Below, in pieces: positions 35,238 through 44,035 of a stretch of 64,000 bases of DNA. Made by a program: the position numbers and the translations under genes. Below the pieces are notes generated by a model. The model was not told the origin of the DNA. It searched no databases and was given only the letters and a program-made list of their open reading frames with translations. Where the stretch lies: the NCBI RefSeq assembly GCF_000761485.1, contig NZ_JPMX01000007.1, positions 1 to 64,000 on the forward strand. The letters run 5' to 3'. Source of the stretch: Modestobacter caceresii. GTDB lineage: Bacteria > Actinomycetota > Actinomycetes > Mycobacteriales > Geodermatophilaceae. The stretch's first letter is position 1, and every line of letters starts with the position of its first letter.

Positions 35238-36602
35238 GTGACTGAGCCCTACCCGTACGAGGCCCCGGTGTCGGCAGAGCTGTTCGAGCGGGCGGGTCGG
35301 GTGACGCCCGGCGGGGTGAACTCCCCGGTGCGCGCCTTCCGGGCCGTCGGGGGCACCCCGCGGTTCATGGCCTCGGGCTCGGGCCCCTGGCTGACCGACG
35401 TCGACGGCCGCCGCTACGTGGACCTGGTGGCCTCTTGGGGCCCGATGATCCTGGGGCACGCCCACCCGGAGGTCGTCGCCGCCGTCACCGAGGCGGCCCG
35501 CCGCGGCTTCACCTTCGGCACCCCCACGGCCGGTGAGGCAGAGCTGGCCGAGGAGATCGTCTCCCGGGTGGCCCCGGTCGAGCGGGTGCGGCTGGTCAAC
35601 TCCGGCACGGAGGCGGTCCTCTCCGCGGTGCGACTGGCCCGCGGGTACACCGGCCGGCCGCTGATCGTGAAGTTCGCCGGCTGCTACCACGGCCACGTCG
35701 ACGCGCTGCTGGCCTCCGCCGGGTCCGGCGTCGCCACCCTCGGCCTCCCCGACACCCCGGGCGTGACCACGGGCGCGGCGGCCGACACGATCGTGCTGCC
35801 CTACAACGACGTCGCCGCGGTCGAGGCGGTCTTCGCCGAGCGCGGCGACCAGATCGCCTGTGTCGTCACCGAGGCGGCCGCCGGGAACATGGGCGTCGTC
35901 CCGCCGCTGGACGGGTTCAACGGCCACCTGCGCCGGATCACCGCGGCCTCCGGGGCGCTGCTGCTGGTCGACGAGGTGATGACCGGGTTCCGGGTCTCCG
36001 GCGCCGGCTGGTACGGCCTGGACCCGGTGGACGCCGACCTGTTCACCTTCGGCAAGGTCATGGGCGGGGGCATGCCGGCCGCGGCGTTCGGTGGCCGCGC
36101 CGACGTGATGGACCAGCTCGCCCCGTCCGGGCCGGTCTACCAGGCGGGCACGCTGGCCGGGAACCCGGTGGCGGTTGCGGCCGGGCTGACCACGCTGCGG
36201 CTGTGCACCGACGAGGTCTACGAGCGGTGTGACTCCGTCGCCGCCCTGCTGCGGGGTGCCGCCAGCGCGGCGCTCTTCGCCGCCGGGGTGCCGCACCGGG
36301 TGCAGCAGGCCGGCTCGATGTTCTCGGTGTTCTTCGTCCCGGACGAGCGCCAGGTGCGCGACTACGACGACGCCCGCAGCCAGGACGTCGCCGCGCACAC
36401 CGCCTTCTTCCACGCCATGCTCGCCCGCGGCGTCTACCTGCCGCCCTCGGCCTTCGAGGCGTGGTTCGTCAGCGCCGCCCTGGACGACGAGGCGCTCGAC
36501 CACGTGCTGGCCGCGTTGCCCGCCGCTGCGTCGGCCGCCGCGGCCGCTGCCGGCGGCCCCGCCTCGCCCGAGGCGAAGGACACCCTGGAGCTGCAGCCGT
36601 GA
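35238..36602 (+). CDS. hemL: Glutamate-1-semialdehyde 2,1-aminomutase HemL
   Basis: 454 residues, PLP fold type I; converts glutamate-1-semialdehyde to [17 protein letters not shown] near the N-terminus, [12 protein letters not shown] near 245, and the PLP lysine in [19 protein letters not shown] near 272. Start GTG 35238 after GGGAGAG. It begins a second transcription unit that runs, with overlaps or short gaps, through the phosphatase and the cytochrome c maturation genes, as in Rv0524-Rv0529. Confidence 0.97.
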   Translation: MTEPYPYEAPVSAELFERAGRVTPGGVNSPVRAFRAVGGTPRFMASGSGPWLTDVDGRRYVDLVASWGPMILGHAHPEVVAAVTEAARRGFTFGTPTAGEAELAEEIVSRVAPVERVRLVNSGTEAVLSAVRLARGYTGRPLIVKFAGCYHGHVDALLASAGSGVATLGLPDTPGVTTGAAADTIVLPYNDVAAVEAVFAERGDQIACVVTEAAAGNMGVVPPLDGFNGHLRRITAASGALLLVDEVMTGFRVSGAGWYGLDPVDADLFTFGKVMGGGMPAAAFGGRADVMDQLAPSGPVYQAGTLAGNPVAVAAGLTTLRLCTDEVYERCDSVAALLRGAASAALFAAGVPHRVQQAGSMFSVFFVPDERQVRDYDDARSQDVAAHTAFFHAMLARGVYLPPSAFEAWFVSAALDDEALDHVLAALPAAASAAAAAAGGPASPEAKDTLELQP

Positions 36603-37234
36603 GCGAGACGACCGTCGTCCACCTGATGCGGCACGGCGAGGTGCACAACCCGGCCGGCGTGCTCTACGGGCGACTGCCCGGCTACCGGCTGAGCGAGGCC
36701 GGCGAGGGCATGGCCCGTACCGCGGCCGCCTGGTTCGCCGACCGCGACGTCACCCACCTGGTGGCCAGCCCGCTGGAGCGTGCGCAGCAGACCGCGCGCC
36801 CGATCGCCGACACGCTGGGGCTGGAGATCGCCACGGACGAGCGGCTGATCGAGGCCGGGAACTCCTTCGAGGGCAAGACCTTCGGCGTCGGTGACGGGGC
36901 GATGCGGCACCCGGGCAACTGGTGGCGGCTGCGCAACCCGTGGACGCCGTCGTGGGGCGAGCCGTACCGGGAGATCGCCGCGCGGATGCTCGGTGCGATC
37001 GACACGGCCCGGGACGCCGCCCGCGGGCACGCCGCCGTCTGCGTGAGCCACCAGCTGCCGGTCTGGACGGTGCGGCTGCACCTGGAGGGCCGTCGTTACC
37101 TGCACGACCCGCGGCGCCGGGAGTGCGGGCTGGCCAGCGTCACCTCGCTCACCTACGACGGCGACCGGCTGGTGCGGCTGGAGTACGCCGAGCCGGCCGG
37201 GGCCACCGACCCCGATGCGGTGCCCGGTGCATAG
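36599..37234 (+). CDS. Histidine phosphatase (phosphoglycerate mutase) family protein
   Basis: 211 residues. The phosphohistidine motif is [20 protein letters not shown] (about 5-24), and the second histidine is in [16 protein letters not shown] near 146. It is shorter than GpmA and lacks its insert, so a phosphatase acting on another substrate is likely. It keeps the Rv0525 position between hemL and the TlpA-like gene. GTG start overlaps hemL; the end overlaps the next gene by 20 bp. Confidence 0.92.
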   Translation: MSETTVVHLMRHGEVHNPAGVLYGRLPGYRLSEAGEGMARTAAAWFADRDVTHLVASPLERAQQTARPIADTLGLEIATDERLIEAGNSFEGKTFGVGDGAMRHPGNWWRLRNPWTPSWGEPYREIAARMLGAIDTARDAARGHAAVCVSHQLPVWTVRLHLEGRRYLHDPRRRECGLASVTSLTYDGDRLVRLEYAEPAGATDPDAVPGA

Positions 37235-37802
37235 CCGACTGGCGGCGGCGCTGGCGGTGGCCGCGGTGCTCACCGCGGGCTGCAGCACCGGCGACGAACC
37301 AGTGGACGTGACCAACGGCGGTGAGTTCCGCTTCGAGGCGGCCACGCCGTACGGCGAGGTCATCCCCGAGGGGGAGCGGGCCACCGCCCCGGACTTCTCC
37401 GGCACGCTGCTCGACGGCGGGGAGTTCGACTCCGGCGAGCTGGCCGGGGACGTCGCGGTGCTCAACTTCTGGGGCTCGTGGTGCGCGCCCTGCCGGGTGG
37501 AGAGCCCCGAGTTCCAGGAGGTCTACACCGACGTCCGGGACGACGGCGTCCAGTTCCTCGGCCTGAACGTCAAGGACACCGAACAGCTGGCCAACGCCTT
37601 CCTGGAGAGCAAGGGGATCACCTTCCCCTCGCTGTTCGACCCCCGCGGTGAGGTGGCGCTGGCCTTCCGCGACTACCCGGCCGCCGCGATCCCCTCGACG
37701 ATCGTGCTGGACCGTGAAGGTCGCGTCGCAGCGGTGTACACCGGTGCTGTGCGCCAGGACGACCTGCGCACGGTGATCGCGCAGCTGACCGGGGAGGCCT
37801 GA
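37215..37802 (+). CDS. TlpA/ResA-like thioredoxin lipoprotein
   Basis: 195 residues. A lipoprotein signal (LAAALAVAAVLTAGC) places it on the outer face of the membrane with Cys23 lipidated. The thioredoxin domain has FWGSWCAPCRVESPEF near 92 and the cis-proline in AAIPSTIVLDREG. It probably keeps apocytochrome c haem-binding cysteines reduced, receiving electrons from CcdA. Start ATG 37215, inside the end of the upstream gene. Confidence 0.94.
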   Translation: MRCPVHSRLAAALAVAAVLTAGCSTGDEPVDVTNGGEFRFEAATPYGEVIPEGERATAPDFSGTLLDGGEFDSGELAGDVAVLNFWGSWCAPCRVESPEFQEVYTDVRDDGVQFLGLNVKDTEQLANAFLESKGITFPSLFDPRGEVALAFRDYPAAAIPSTIVLDREGRVAAVYTGAVRQDDLRTVIAQLTGEA

Positions 37803-37805
37803 GCC

Positions 37806-38663
37806 GTGGTGGAGGCCATCAGGGAGCTGATCGGCGACGGGCCGCTCCTGGTCGCCGCCGCGGTGGCCGCGCTGGCCGGGCTGATCAGCTTCGCCTCGCC
37901 CTGCGTGCTGCCGCTGGTCCCCGGCTACCTCTCCTACGTCACGGGCCTGGTGGGCAGCGCCCCGCGGACGGCGGCTCCGGTCCCGGCGTCGGCCGGTGCC
38001 GTGTCGGGGGGCCAGCCCCTCACCGGCGGCGCCTCGGTGGCCACCGCCGTCGGACCGGTCGACGAGCGGGCCTCTCGTGGCCGGATGGTGCTGGGCTCGG
38101 TGTTGTTCGTGCTCGGCTTCACGGTGGTCTTCGTGGCGATCAGCAGCGCCGTGGGCGGGCTGGGCCGGCTGCTGCTCGAGTACAACGACGTGATCACCCG
38201 GGTGATGGGCCTGGTCACCATCGTGGTGGGGCTCGGCTTCCTCGGCTGGCTGCCGTTCCTGCAGCGCACCGCCCGGATCTCCGCCCGCCCCGCCGTCGGC
38301 CTGGCCGGCGCCCCGCTGCTGGGCGTGGTCTTCGGCCTGGGCTGGACCCCGTGCCTGGGCCCGACCCTGCAGGCCGTGCAGAGCCTGGCCTTCAGCGAGG
38401 CGACCGTGGGGCGGGGCGCGTTCCTGGGGCTGGCCTACTGCCTGGGGCTCGGCGTGCCGTTCGTGCTCGTGGCGCTGGGCGCCCGCTGGGCCGTGGGCGC
38501 CATGTCGTTCCTGCGCCGCAACGCCCGCACGGTCACCCGGATCGGTGGGGTCGTGCTGATCGGCGTCGGGCTGATGCTGGTCACCGGGGCGTGGACCGAG
38601 CTGATGATCTGGCTGCGCGGCTGGCTGGCCGCCACCGGTCTGGCCGAGTCGGCGCCGCTGTGA
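37806..38663 (+). CDS. ccdA: Cytochrome c biogenesis protein CcdA
   Basis: 285 residues, about six transmembrane helices; moves reducing power across the membrane to the TlpA-like protein. The two redox cysteines lie in FASPCVLPLVPGYLS (about 39) and LGWTPCLGPTLQAV (about 183). A low-complexity loop of about 40 residues (PRTAAPVPASAG onward) sits between helices 1 and 2. GTG start three bases after the upstream stop. Seventy-three bases with a GAGGAGG ribosome site separate it from resB. Confidence 0.95.
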   Translation: MVEAIRELIGDGPLLVAAAVAALAGLISFASPCVLPLVPGYLSYVTGLVGSAPRTAAPVPASAGAVSGGQPLTGGASVATAVGPVDERASRGRMVLGSVLFVLGFTVVFVAISSAVGGLGRLLLEYNDVITRVMGLVTIVVGLGFLGWLPFLQRTARISARPAVGLAGAPLLGVVFGLGWTPCLGPTLQAVQSLAFSEATVGRGAFLGLAYCLGLGVPFVLVALGARWAVGAMSFLRRNARTVTRIGGVVLIGVGLMLVTGAWTELMIWLRGWLAATGLAESAPL

Positions 38664-38736
38664 TCGAGCTCGCGAGATCACCGATGAGCACAGCACGCCC
38701 TGTCGCCGGGGCGACGAGCGCCAGCGAGGAGGCCCG

Positions 38737-40389
38737 GTGACCGCCACCGCCCCGCCGCGCCCGGCCGCACCGGCCAGCCCGCCGTCCCCGCCCTCGCCCG
38801 GCCGCCGGGTGGCGGGCCGGCTGCTGCGCTGGTGGCGTCAGCTCACCGCGATGCGCACAGCGCTGATCCTGCTGTTCCTGCTGGCCGTCGCGGCGATCCC
38901 GGGGTCGCTGCTGCCGCAGCGGTCGCTGTCGCAGAGCGACGTGGCCGGCTACCTGGCCGAGTACCCCACGCTCGGACCCTGGCTCGACCGGCTGTACCTG
39001 TTCGACGTCTTCAGCTCGCCCTGGTTCGCGGCGATCTACCTGCTGCTGTTCATCTCGCTGATCGGCTGCGTCGTGCCCCGGGCGATCGAGCACGGCCGGT
39101 CGCTGTTCACCCCGCCGCCGACGGCACCCCGACACCTGCAGCGGCTGCCGGAGTCGGCGGCACTGACCACCTCGCTGGCCGGCCCGGCCGCGCTGGACGT
39201 GGTGGAGGAGGAGCTGCGGGTCCGCCGGTTCCGCGTCGTCCGCCGGGAGGGCCGGTCCGGTCCGGAGGCCTCCGCGGAGAAGGGCTACCTCCGGGAGACC
39301 GGCAACGTGCTGTTCCACCTCTCGCTGCTGGCGCTGCTGCTCGGCCTGGCCGGCGGGAAGCTCTGGGGCTACGAGGGCAGCATCCTGGTGACCGAGGGCC
39401 AGGGCTTCTGCAACGCGTTCCAGCAGTACGACACCCACCGGTCCGGGCCGCTGGTCGACGGTGAGGACCTCTCGCGGCTGTGCGTGGACCTCGAGGACTT
39501 CGAGGCGGAGTACGAGGAGAACCTCACCGCCGCCTCGTACACCGCGGACATCAACTGGGAGCTGGACGGCGCCGACCCGGTGGGCACCACCATCGGGGTC
39601 AACGACCCGCTGCGGGTGGGCGGCGACCGGGTCTACGTCACCGGGCACGGCTTCAGCCCCGTCTTCAGCATCACCCGGCCGGACGGCCAGACGTTCACCG
39701 ACCTCTCCGCGCCGTTCCTCCCGGCCGACCTGGGGACGATGCTCAGCCAGGGGGTGCTGAAGGTGCCCGACCTGGGTGCCGGCTCGACCGAGCAGCTGGC
39801 GATCGAGGGCTTCCTCGCCCCGACCGGTGTGCTGGAGGCCGGCTTCCTGACCTCGATCAACCCGCGGCCGCTGGACCCGAAGGTCGGCATCGACGTCTAC
39901 ACCGGCTACCTGGGGCTGGACTCCGGCCTGCCGCAGTCGGTCTACGCGCTGGACCGGGAGCAGATCGACCGGGGCCTGCTGAACCGGGTGGCCCGGACGA
40001 ACCTCGCCGTGGGGGAGTCGACCACCCTGCCCGACGGCACCGTCGTCACCTTCAGCGGCCTGAAGGAGTTCGCGGCGCTGCAGGTGTCGCACGACCCCGG
40101 CCAGGTGTGGGTGCTCGGGGCGTCGATCGCCGTCCTGGTGGGCCTGCTGGGCATGCTGCTGGTGCGCCGGGAACGGGTGTTCGCCCGCTCCGACCCCGCC
40201 CCGGACGGCGGGGGTACCGTGCTGTCGATCGGCTCGCTGACCCGCGGCAGCGCTGACACCGGTCCCCGCTTCACCTCGCTCACCGAGGACGTGCAGGCAG
40301 CCCTGGCCGCCCGCGCCGACGCCCCGGCGAGCACCCCAGCGGCCCGTGGACACGGGCCGGCACCCGATGAGGAGGCACCGCCGTCGTGA
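38737..40389 (+). CDS. resB: Cytochrome c biogenesis protein ResB (Ccs1)
   Basis: 550 residues. Three N-terminal transmembrane helices (about 40-60, 90-110 and 190-210), a large outer-face domain, and a last helix near 455-475 (VWVLGASIAVLVGLLGMLL). With CcsB it forms the System II haem lyase that carries haem out and attaches it to apocytochromes c. N- and C-terminal Pro/Ala tails are disordered. GTG 38737 after GAGGAGG; four-base overlap with ccsB. Confidence 0.95.
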   Translation: MTATAPPRPAAPASPPSPPSPGRRVAGRLLRWWRQLTAMRTALILLFLLAVAAIPGSLLPQRSLSQSDVAGYLAEYPTLGPWLDRLYLFDVFSSPWFAAIYLLLFISLIGCVVPRAIEHGRSLFTPPPTAPRHLQRLPESAALTTSLAGPAALDVVEEELRVRRFRVVRREGRSGPEASAEKGYLRETGNVLFHLSLLALLLGLAGGKLWGYEGSILVTEGQGFCNAFQQYDTHRSGPLVDGEDLSRLCVDLEDFEAEYEENLTAASYTADINWELDGADPVGTTIGVNDPLRVGGDRVYVTGHGFSPVFSITRPDGQTFTDLSAPFLPADLGTMLSQGVLKVPDLGAGSTEQLAIEGFLAPTGVLEAGFLTSINPRPLDPKVGIDVYTGYLGLDSGLPQSVYALDREQIDRGLLNRVARTNLAVGESTTLPDGTVVTFSGLKEFAALQVSHDPGQVWVLGASIAVLVGLLGMLLVRRERVFARSDPAPDGGGTVLSIGSLTRGSADTGPRFTSLTEDVQAALAARADAPASTPAARGHGPAPDEEAPPS

Positions 40390-41369
40390 TCGACGAGTCG
40401 TTGGCCGCACTGTCCGACACCCTGTTCTCGATCAGCGTCGGCCTGTACTCCCTGGCTGTGGTCGCCTTCTGCGCCGAGCTGGCCTTCGGCCGGTCCGTCC
40501 GCGGGCGCAGCGAGCAGCTGGTCGCCGCCGGGGGCGTCCCCGCCCAGCCGCCGGTCGACGTCCGGGCCGCCGGCGAGCCGGTCGAGCCGACGCGGGCCCG
40601 CCGGCTGGGCCTGGTCGCGATGGTGCTGACCGGCCTCGGCGCGGTCGCCCACGCCGGGGTGCTGGTGGCGCGGGGCATGGCCACCGACCGGTTGCCCTGG
40701 GGCAACATGTACGAGTTCGCCACCGCGGTGGTCCTGGTCGCGGTCGTGGCCTACCTGGTGCTCGCCGTGCGGGCGCCGTCGCTGCGGCACATCGGCGTCT
40801 TCCTGCTGGCGCCCGTGGTGCTGTCGATGGTGCTGATCGGGCTGTTCCTGTACGCCGAGGCCGGCCCGCTGGTGGCCGCCCTGCGGTCCAGCTGGCTGGC
40901 GATCCACGTGAGCACCGCCACCATCGGGTTCGGCATCTTCTTCGTCAGCGGCATCGCCAGCGCGCTCTACCTGGTGCGCAGCCGGCGGGACGCGACGGTG
41001 GCCGCCGGTGCCGCCACGGGTGCACCCGCTGCCCCGTCGCTGCTGGACCGGCTGCCCACGGCGGCGGCGCTGGACCGCACGGCCCACCGCACCGCCGTCT
41101 TCGGCTTCCCCATCTGGACCTTCGCGGTCATCGCCGGTGCGATCTGGGCGGAGAGCGCCTGGGGCCGGTTCTGGGGCTGGGACCCGAAGGAGACCTGGGC
41201 GTTCATCGCCTGGATCGTGTACGCGGCCTACCTGCACGCCCGCACCACGGCCGGTTGGCGGGGGCGCCCCTCGGCGTGGATCAACATCGTCGGCCTCGTG
41301 GTGATGATCTTCAACCTGCTGTTCGTCAACCTGGTGTCGACCGGCCTGCACAGCTACGGCGGCGTCTGA
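40386..41369 (+). CDS. ccsB: Cytochrome c biogenesis protein CcsB (CcsA family)
   Basis: 327 residues, about eight helices. The family's tryptophan-rich haem-binding motif is present: WAESAWGRFWGWDPKETWAF near 257-276, with flanking histidines (VAHAGVLVARG, IHVSTATIG, YLHART, LHSYGG) that can ligate haem. WGNMYEF near 101 is also typical. It completes the System II pair with ResB and is the last gene of the unit before a hairpin. Confidence 0.96.
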   Translation: MIDESLAALSDTLFSISVGLYSLAVVAFCAELAFGRSVRGRSEQLVAAGGVPAQPPVDVRAAGEPVEPTRARRLGLVAMVLTGLGAVAHAGVLVARGMATDRLPWGNMYEFATAVVLVAVVAYLVLAVRAPSLRHIGVFLLAPVVLSMVLIGLFLYAEAGPLVAALRSSWLAIHVSTATIGFGIFFVSGIASALYLVRSRRDATVAAGAATGAPAAPSLLDRLPTAAALDRTAHRTAVFGFPIWTFAVIAGAIWAESAWGRFWGWDPKETWAFIAWIVYAAYLHARTTAGWRGRPSAWINIVGLVVMIFNLLFVNLVSTGLHSYGGV

Positions 41370-41437
41370 CGCCTCCGGGTTCTCAGGCCGGTCACCCACT
41401 GTCACGATCGGGTGGAACAGGACGCGCGACTCCTGGG

Positions 41438-41463
41438 ACGGTGCGCCCCAGGGCGCGCACCGT
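41438..41463 (+). terminator. Hairpin after ccsB
   Basis: ACGGTGCGC at 41438-41446 pairs perfectly with GCGCACCGT at 41455-41463 around an eight-base loop, 70 bp after the ccsB stop. No T-run follows. Confidence 0.6.
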
Positions 41464-41502
41464 GTCATCCTGACCGCATGACTGAGCGCGGTCGAGTTCA
41501 CC

Positions 41503-41904
41503 GTGGGTAGGCACTCGGCGGGGAACGGTGCCCGCGTCGACCCGATCGTCGCGGCCGCGCTGCGGCAGCGGACGACGTCGGTGGAGCCGGGCCCGCCCCG
41601 GCACGCGCCCGGCCTCCCGGACGGTCAGCAGGTCGACAGCCAGCAAGGGGAGAGCCAGCCGGACGGTGGCCTCGGCTGGCCCGGCGAGCCTGGTGAGGGC
41701 TCCGGCCTCGGCTGGCCGGACCGCGACGGCGCCACGCACCCCCCGGCCGCCGAGACGACGGATTCCACCACCGCGGTGGCCGTGACCCCCGTGGCGCCGG
41801 CGGCCGGGGACGGACGACCGGACCGGCGCCGGTCCGGTTGGCGCCGGTGGCTCGGGGGGAGCCCGGCCGCCTCGTCCGCGCGGTCGGGCAGCGACGCCGC
41901 CTGA
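41503..41904 (+). CDS. Low-complexity hypothetical protein
   Basis: 133 residues from a GTG at 41503. It begins MGRHS, a start common to many actinobacterial membrane or secreted proteins, but no transmembrane segment follows. The middle has two GLGWP copies in a Pro/Gly/Glu-rich stretch, and the end is Arg/Trp/Ser-rich. No ribosome site is convincing. A strong terminator right after the stop supports transcription through here. Function unknown. Confidence 0.55.
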   Translation: MGRHSAGNGARVDPIVAAALRQRTTSVEPGPPRHAPGLPDGQQVDSQQGESQPDGGLGWPGEPGEGSGLGWPDRDGATHPPAAETTDSTTAVAVTPVAPAAGDGRPDRRRSGWRRWLGGSPAASSARSGSDAA

Positions 41905-41923
41905 GCAGGACGCCCAGGCGCAG

Positions 41924-41955
41924 CGAGCCGTCAGCCCCGGAGGGCTGACGGCTCG
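41924..41955. terminator. 14-bp perfect hairpin between convergent genes
   Basis: 41924-41937 pairs perfectly with 41942-41955 around a four-base CGGA loop, 20 bp after the stop of the upstream gene and 38 bp from the end of a convergent one. Confidence 0.9.
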
Positions 41956-41992
41956 TGGTGCGTCCGGGAGCGGGCCGGCTGGCCCGCGGGTC

Positions 41993-42235
41993 TCAGTTCA
42001 GGCTGCCGTCGTCCCGACGGGCCCGTCGCTCCAGCTCACGCAGGAACTCCGGATCGTCGTCAGGGGCCACCGGCCGGGTGGGCCGCTGCGCCCGGGGTGG
42101 GCGGGGCCCACGCGGCGGGCGCTCCGGGCGACCGATGCCACCGGACCCCCCTCGGCCACCGTCCTGCGCCGACGCGGCGCGCATCACGAGCACGACCACG
42201 GCCACCGCGATCACCAACATCACCAGGAAGACCAT
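41993..42235 (-). CDS. Small single-pass membrane protein
   Basis: 80 residues. One N-terminal transmembrane helix (MVFLVMLVIAVAVVVLVM) is followed by a Gly/Arg/Pro-rich linker and an acidic-basic C-terminal helix (DDDPEFLRELERRARRDDG). The charged tail probably faces the cytoplasm. No family is recognised. A G-rich ribosome site precedes the ATG at 42235. Confidence 0.7.
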   Translation of the reverse strand: MVFLVMLVIAVAVVVLVMRAASAQDGGRGGSGGIGRPERPPRGPRPPRAQRPTRPVAPDDDPEFLRELERRARRDDGSLN

Positions 42236-42365
42236 CGGGCCACCCCCCTCATCGCCACCAATGTACGACCGCGGCGATACTCGGACCCGGTGATCTCCTG
42301 CCCGACCGGGGCGGGCCCTGCGCCGGCGGTCTGCCGGGCGCGCACCCGAGGAGCCGGAGGGCGAC

Positions 42366-42803
42366 ATCGACGCGGTCGACGAGCAGCTGATCAGCCTGTT
42401 GCGGGCCAACGGCCGGGCCAGCTACGCCGAGCTCGCCCGGCAGGTCGGGCTCTCGGCCCCCTCGGTGCACGAGCGGGTCGGCAAGCTGGAGGCAGCCGGT
42501 GTGATCACCGGCTACCAGGCCGTGGTCGACCCGGCATCGGTAGGGCTCGGGGTCACCGCCCTGGTCGGGGTGATCGAGAGCGACCAGGTCGACGACACCG
42601 GTCTGGAAGCGGCACTGGCGGAGCTGTCGTCGGTGGAGGACTGCTGGCGGGTCGCCGGCAGCGAGGGGTACGTGCTCAAGGTGCGGGTTCCCGACATCCG
42701 GGCACTGGAGGACACCATCAGTGCGTTGAACAGGGTCCGGGGCGTCGCACGCACCCGGACGACCGTGGTGTTGTCGACCAAGTGGGAGGGCCGTCGTGGC
42801 TGA
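42366..42803 (+). CDS. Lrp/AsnC family transcriptional regulator with non-standard start
   Basis: About 145 residues. An N-terminal HTH (AVDEQLISLLRANGRASYAELARQVGLSAPSVHERVGKLE in several pieces) and a C-terminal RAM effector domain (GVTALVGVIES onward) are both complete. The frame between its upstream stop at 42291 and the first standard start (TTG 42399) has no ATG, GTG or TTG, yet the missing first helix is plainly encoded there. The expected start position after GGAGGGCGAC reads ATC (42366). A CTG at 42318 is another option. It overlaps DUF4229 by eight bases. Confidence 0.82.
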   Translation: MDAVDEQLISLLRANGRASYAELARQVGLSAPSVHERVGKLEAAGVITGYQAVVDPASVGLGVTALVGVIESDQVDDTGLEAALAELSSVEDCWRVAGSEGYVLKVRVPDIRALEDTISALNRVRGVARTRTTVVLSTKWEGRRG

Positions 42804-43119
42804 GCAGATGAGGGCAGCCGGGGCGTCCGTGCCCGGGGGCACCGACGGCGGGGCGCCGAGCCGGGGTGGTGTCGCGAAGTGGCTGGCGATCTACACCCTC
42901 GGTCGGCTGGCGATCGCCGCGGCGCTGATCGGGCTGCTGTGGGTGCTCGGGCTGCCCGGCACCCCCGGCTTCCTGTTCGGGGTGCTGCTGGCGATGCCGG
43001 TGTCCTACCTGGCGCTGGGCCGGGTGCGCGAGCAGCTGACCGGTGCCCTGGTGGCGCGCAACGAGCGCAAGGAGCGGCTGCGGGCCGAGCTCCGCGGCAC
43101 CGCCGCCGACGACGCCTGA
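42796..43119 (+). CDS. DUF4229 family membrane protein
   Basis: 107 residues. Two transmembrane helices (about 30-48 and 52-72) and a basic cytoplasmic tail with LVARNERKERLRAEL match DUF4229. GTG 42796 overlaps the Lrp gene's end, so the two are one unit. Function unknown. It is convergent with menA, separated by a 46-bp hairpin region. Confidence 0.85.
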   Translation: MAEQMRAAGASVPGGTDGGAPSRGGVAKWLAIYTLGRLAIAAALIGLLWVLGLPGTPGFLFGVLLAMPVSYLALGRVREQLTGALVARNERKERLRAELRGTAADDA

Positions 43120-43120
43120 C

Positions 43121-43152
43121 GGCCCTGCTCCAGGGGCCGCTCGGAGCGGGCC
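43121..43152. terminator. Hairpin between DUF4229 and menA, related to the GC-rich repeats
   Basis: GGCCCTGCTCC at 43121-43131 pairs with GGAGCGGGCC at 43143-43152 with a single bulge. The sequence CGGGCCCTGCAGTGAGGCC that follows resembles the core of the larger hairpin repeats. Confidence 0.7.
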
Positions 43153-43165
43153 CTGCAGTGAGGCC

Positions 43166-44035
43166 TCAGCTGAGGGCGAGGCCCAGGCCGAACAGGACGC
43201 CGGTGACCAGGGTGAGCTGACCGGTGGCCTTGAGCGCGCCGATCAGCGCCGGCCCGCGGCCGCCGCCCAGCACGGTGCGCACCGGCGGCACCGCGAGCGG
43301 TGCGGCGAGCAGGCCGAGCAGCGCCCAGGGCCGGACGACGCCGATCCCGGCGATCACGGCGAAGGCGACGACCAGCAGGCCGGTGTAGAAGACCCGGGTG
43401 CGGGCCTCGCCGAGCAGCACCGCCAGCGTCCGCTTGCCGACGGCGGCGTCCCCGTGCACGTCGCGCAGGTTGTTGACCACCAGCAGCGCCACCGAGAGCA
43501 GCCCGATCGGCACCGCCGCGGCGAACGCCAGCCCGTCCAGCGTCTCGGTCTGGGCGAACGTCGTCCCGACCACGGCGACCAGGCCGAAGAAGACGAACAC
43601 GAAGACCTCGCCCAACGCCCGGTAGCCGTAGGGGATCGGGCCGCCGGTGTAGGTCCAGGCCGCCAGGATGCTCACCGCACCGACGGCGACCAGCCACCAG
43701 CTGGACACCGCCGCGAGCGCCAGGCCGGCCACCGCCGCCACCGCGAAGGACGCCAGCGCGGCGACCAGCACCTGGTGCGGGGTGGCCGCGCCGGAGCCGA
43801 CCAGCCGCATCGGGCCGACCCGGTCGGCGTCGGTGCCGCGCTTCCCGTCGGAGTAGTCGTTGGCGTAGTTGACCGCCACCTGCAGCGCGAGCGCGACGGC
43901 CAGGGCGAGCAGCGCGGGCACCAGCCGGAAGCCGTCGAGCGCGGCCGCCGTGCCGGAGCCGACGAGCACCGGGGCGAGCGCGGCGGGCAGCGTGCGGGGT
44001 CGGGCCCCTGCCAGCCACTGGGCGGGGGTGGCCAT
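43166..44035 (-). CDS. menA: 1,4-dihydroxy-2-naphthoate polyprenyltransferase MenA
   Basis: 289 residues, UbiA superfamily, eight or nine helices. It attaches the isoprenoid chain to dihydroxynaphthoate in menaquinone synthesis. The first Asp-rich motif is NYANDYSDGKRGTDADR (about 60-76) and the second region is VVNNLRDVHGDAAVGKRTLA (about 180-200). ATG 44035 overlaps the menE stop (TGATG). It is last in a four-gene minus-strand unit. Confidence 0.95.
   Translation of the reverse strand: MATPAQWLAGARPRTLPAALAPVLVGSGTAAALDGFRLVPALLALAVALALQVAVNYANDYSDGKRGTDADRVGPMRLVGSGAATPHQVLVAALASFAVAAVAGLALAAVSSWWLVAVGAVSILAAWTYTGGPIPYGYRALGEVFVFVFFGLVAVVGTTFAQTETLDGLAFAAAVPIGLLSVALLVVNNLRDVHGDAAVGKRTLAVLLGEARTRVFYTGLLVVAFAVIAGIGVVRPWALLGLLAAPLAVPPVRTVLGGGRGPALIGALKATGQLTLVTGVLFGLGLALS

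Noticed and set aside
38661-38739. Small open frame between ccdA and resB
   Set aside because: About 25 codons with no recognisable features; the stretch contains the resB ribosome site and is best read as a linker.
41478-41510. Short ATG frame before the MGRHS protein
   Set aside because: It stops after ten codons and has no ribosome site.
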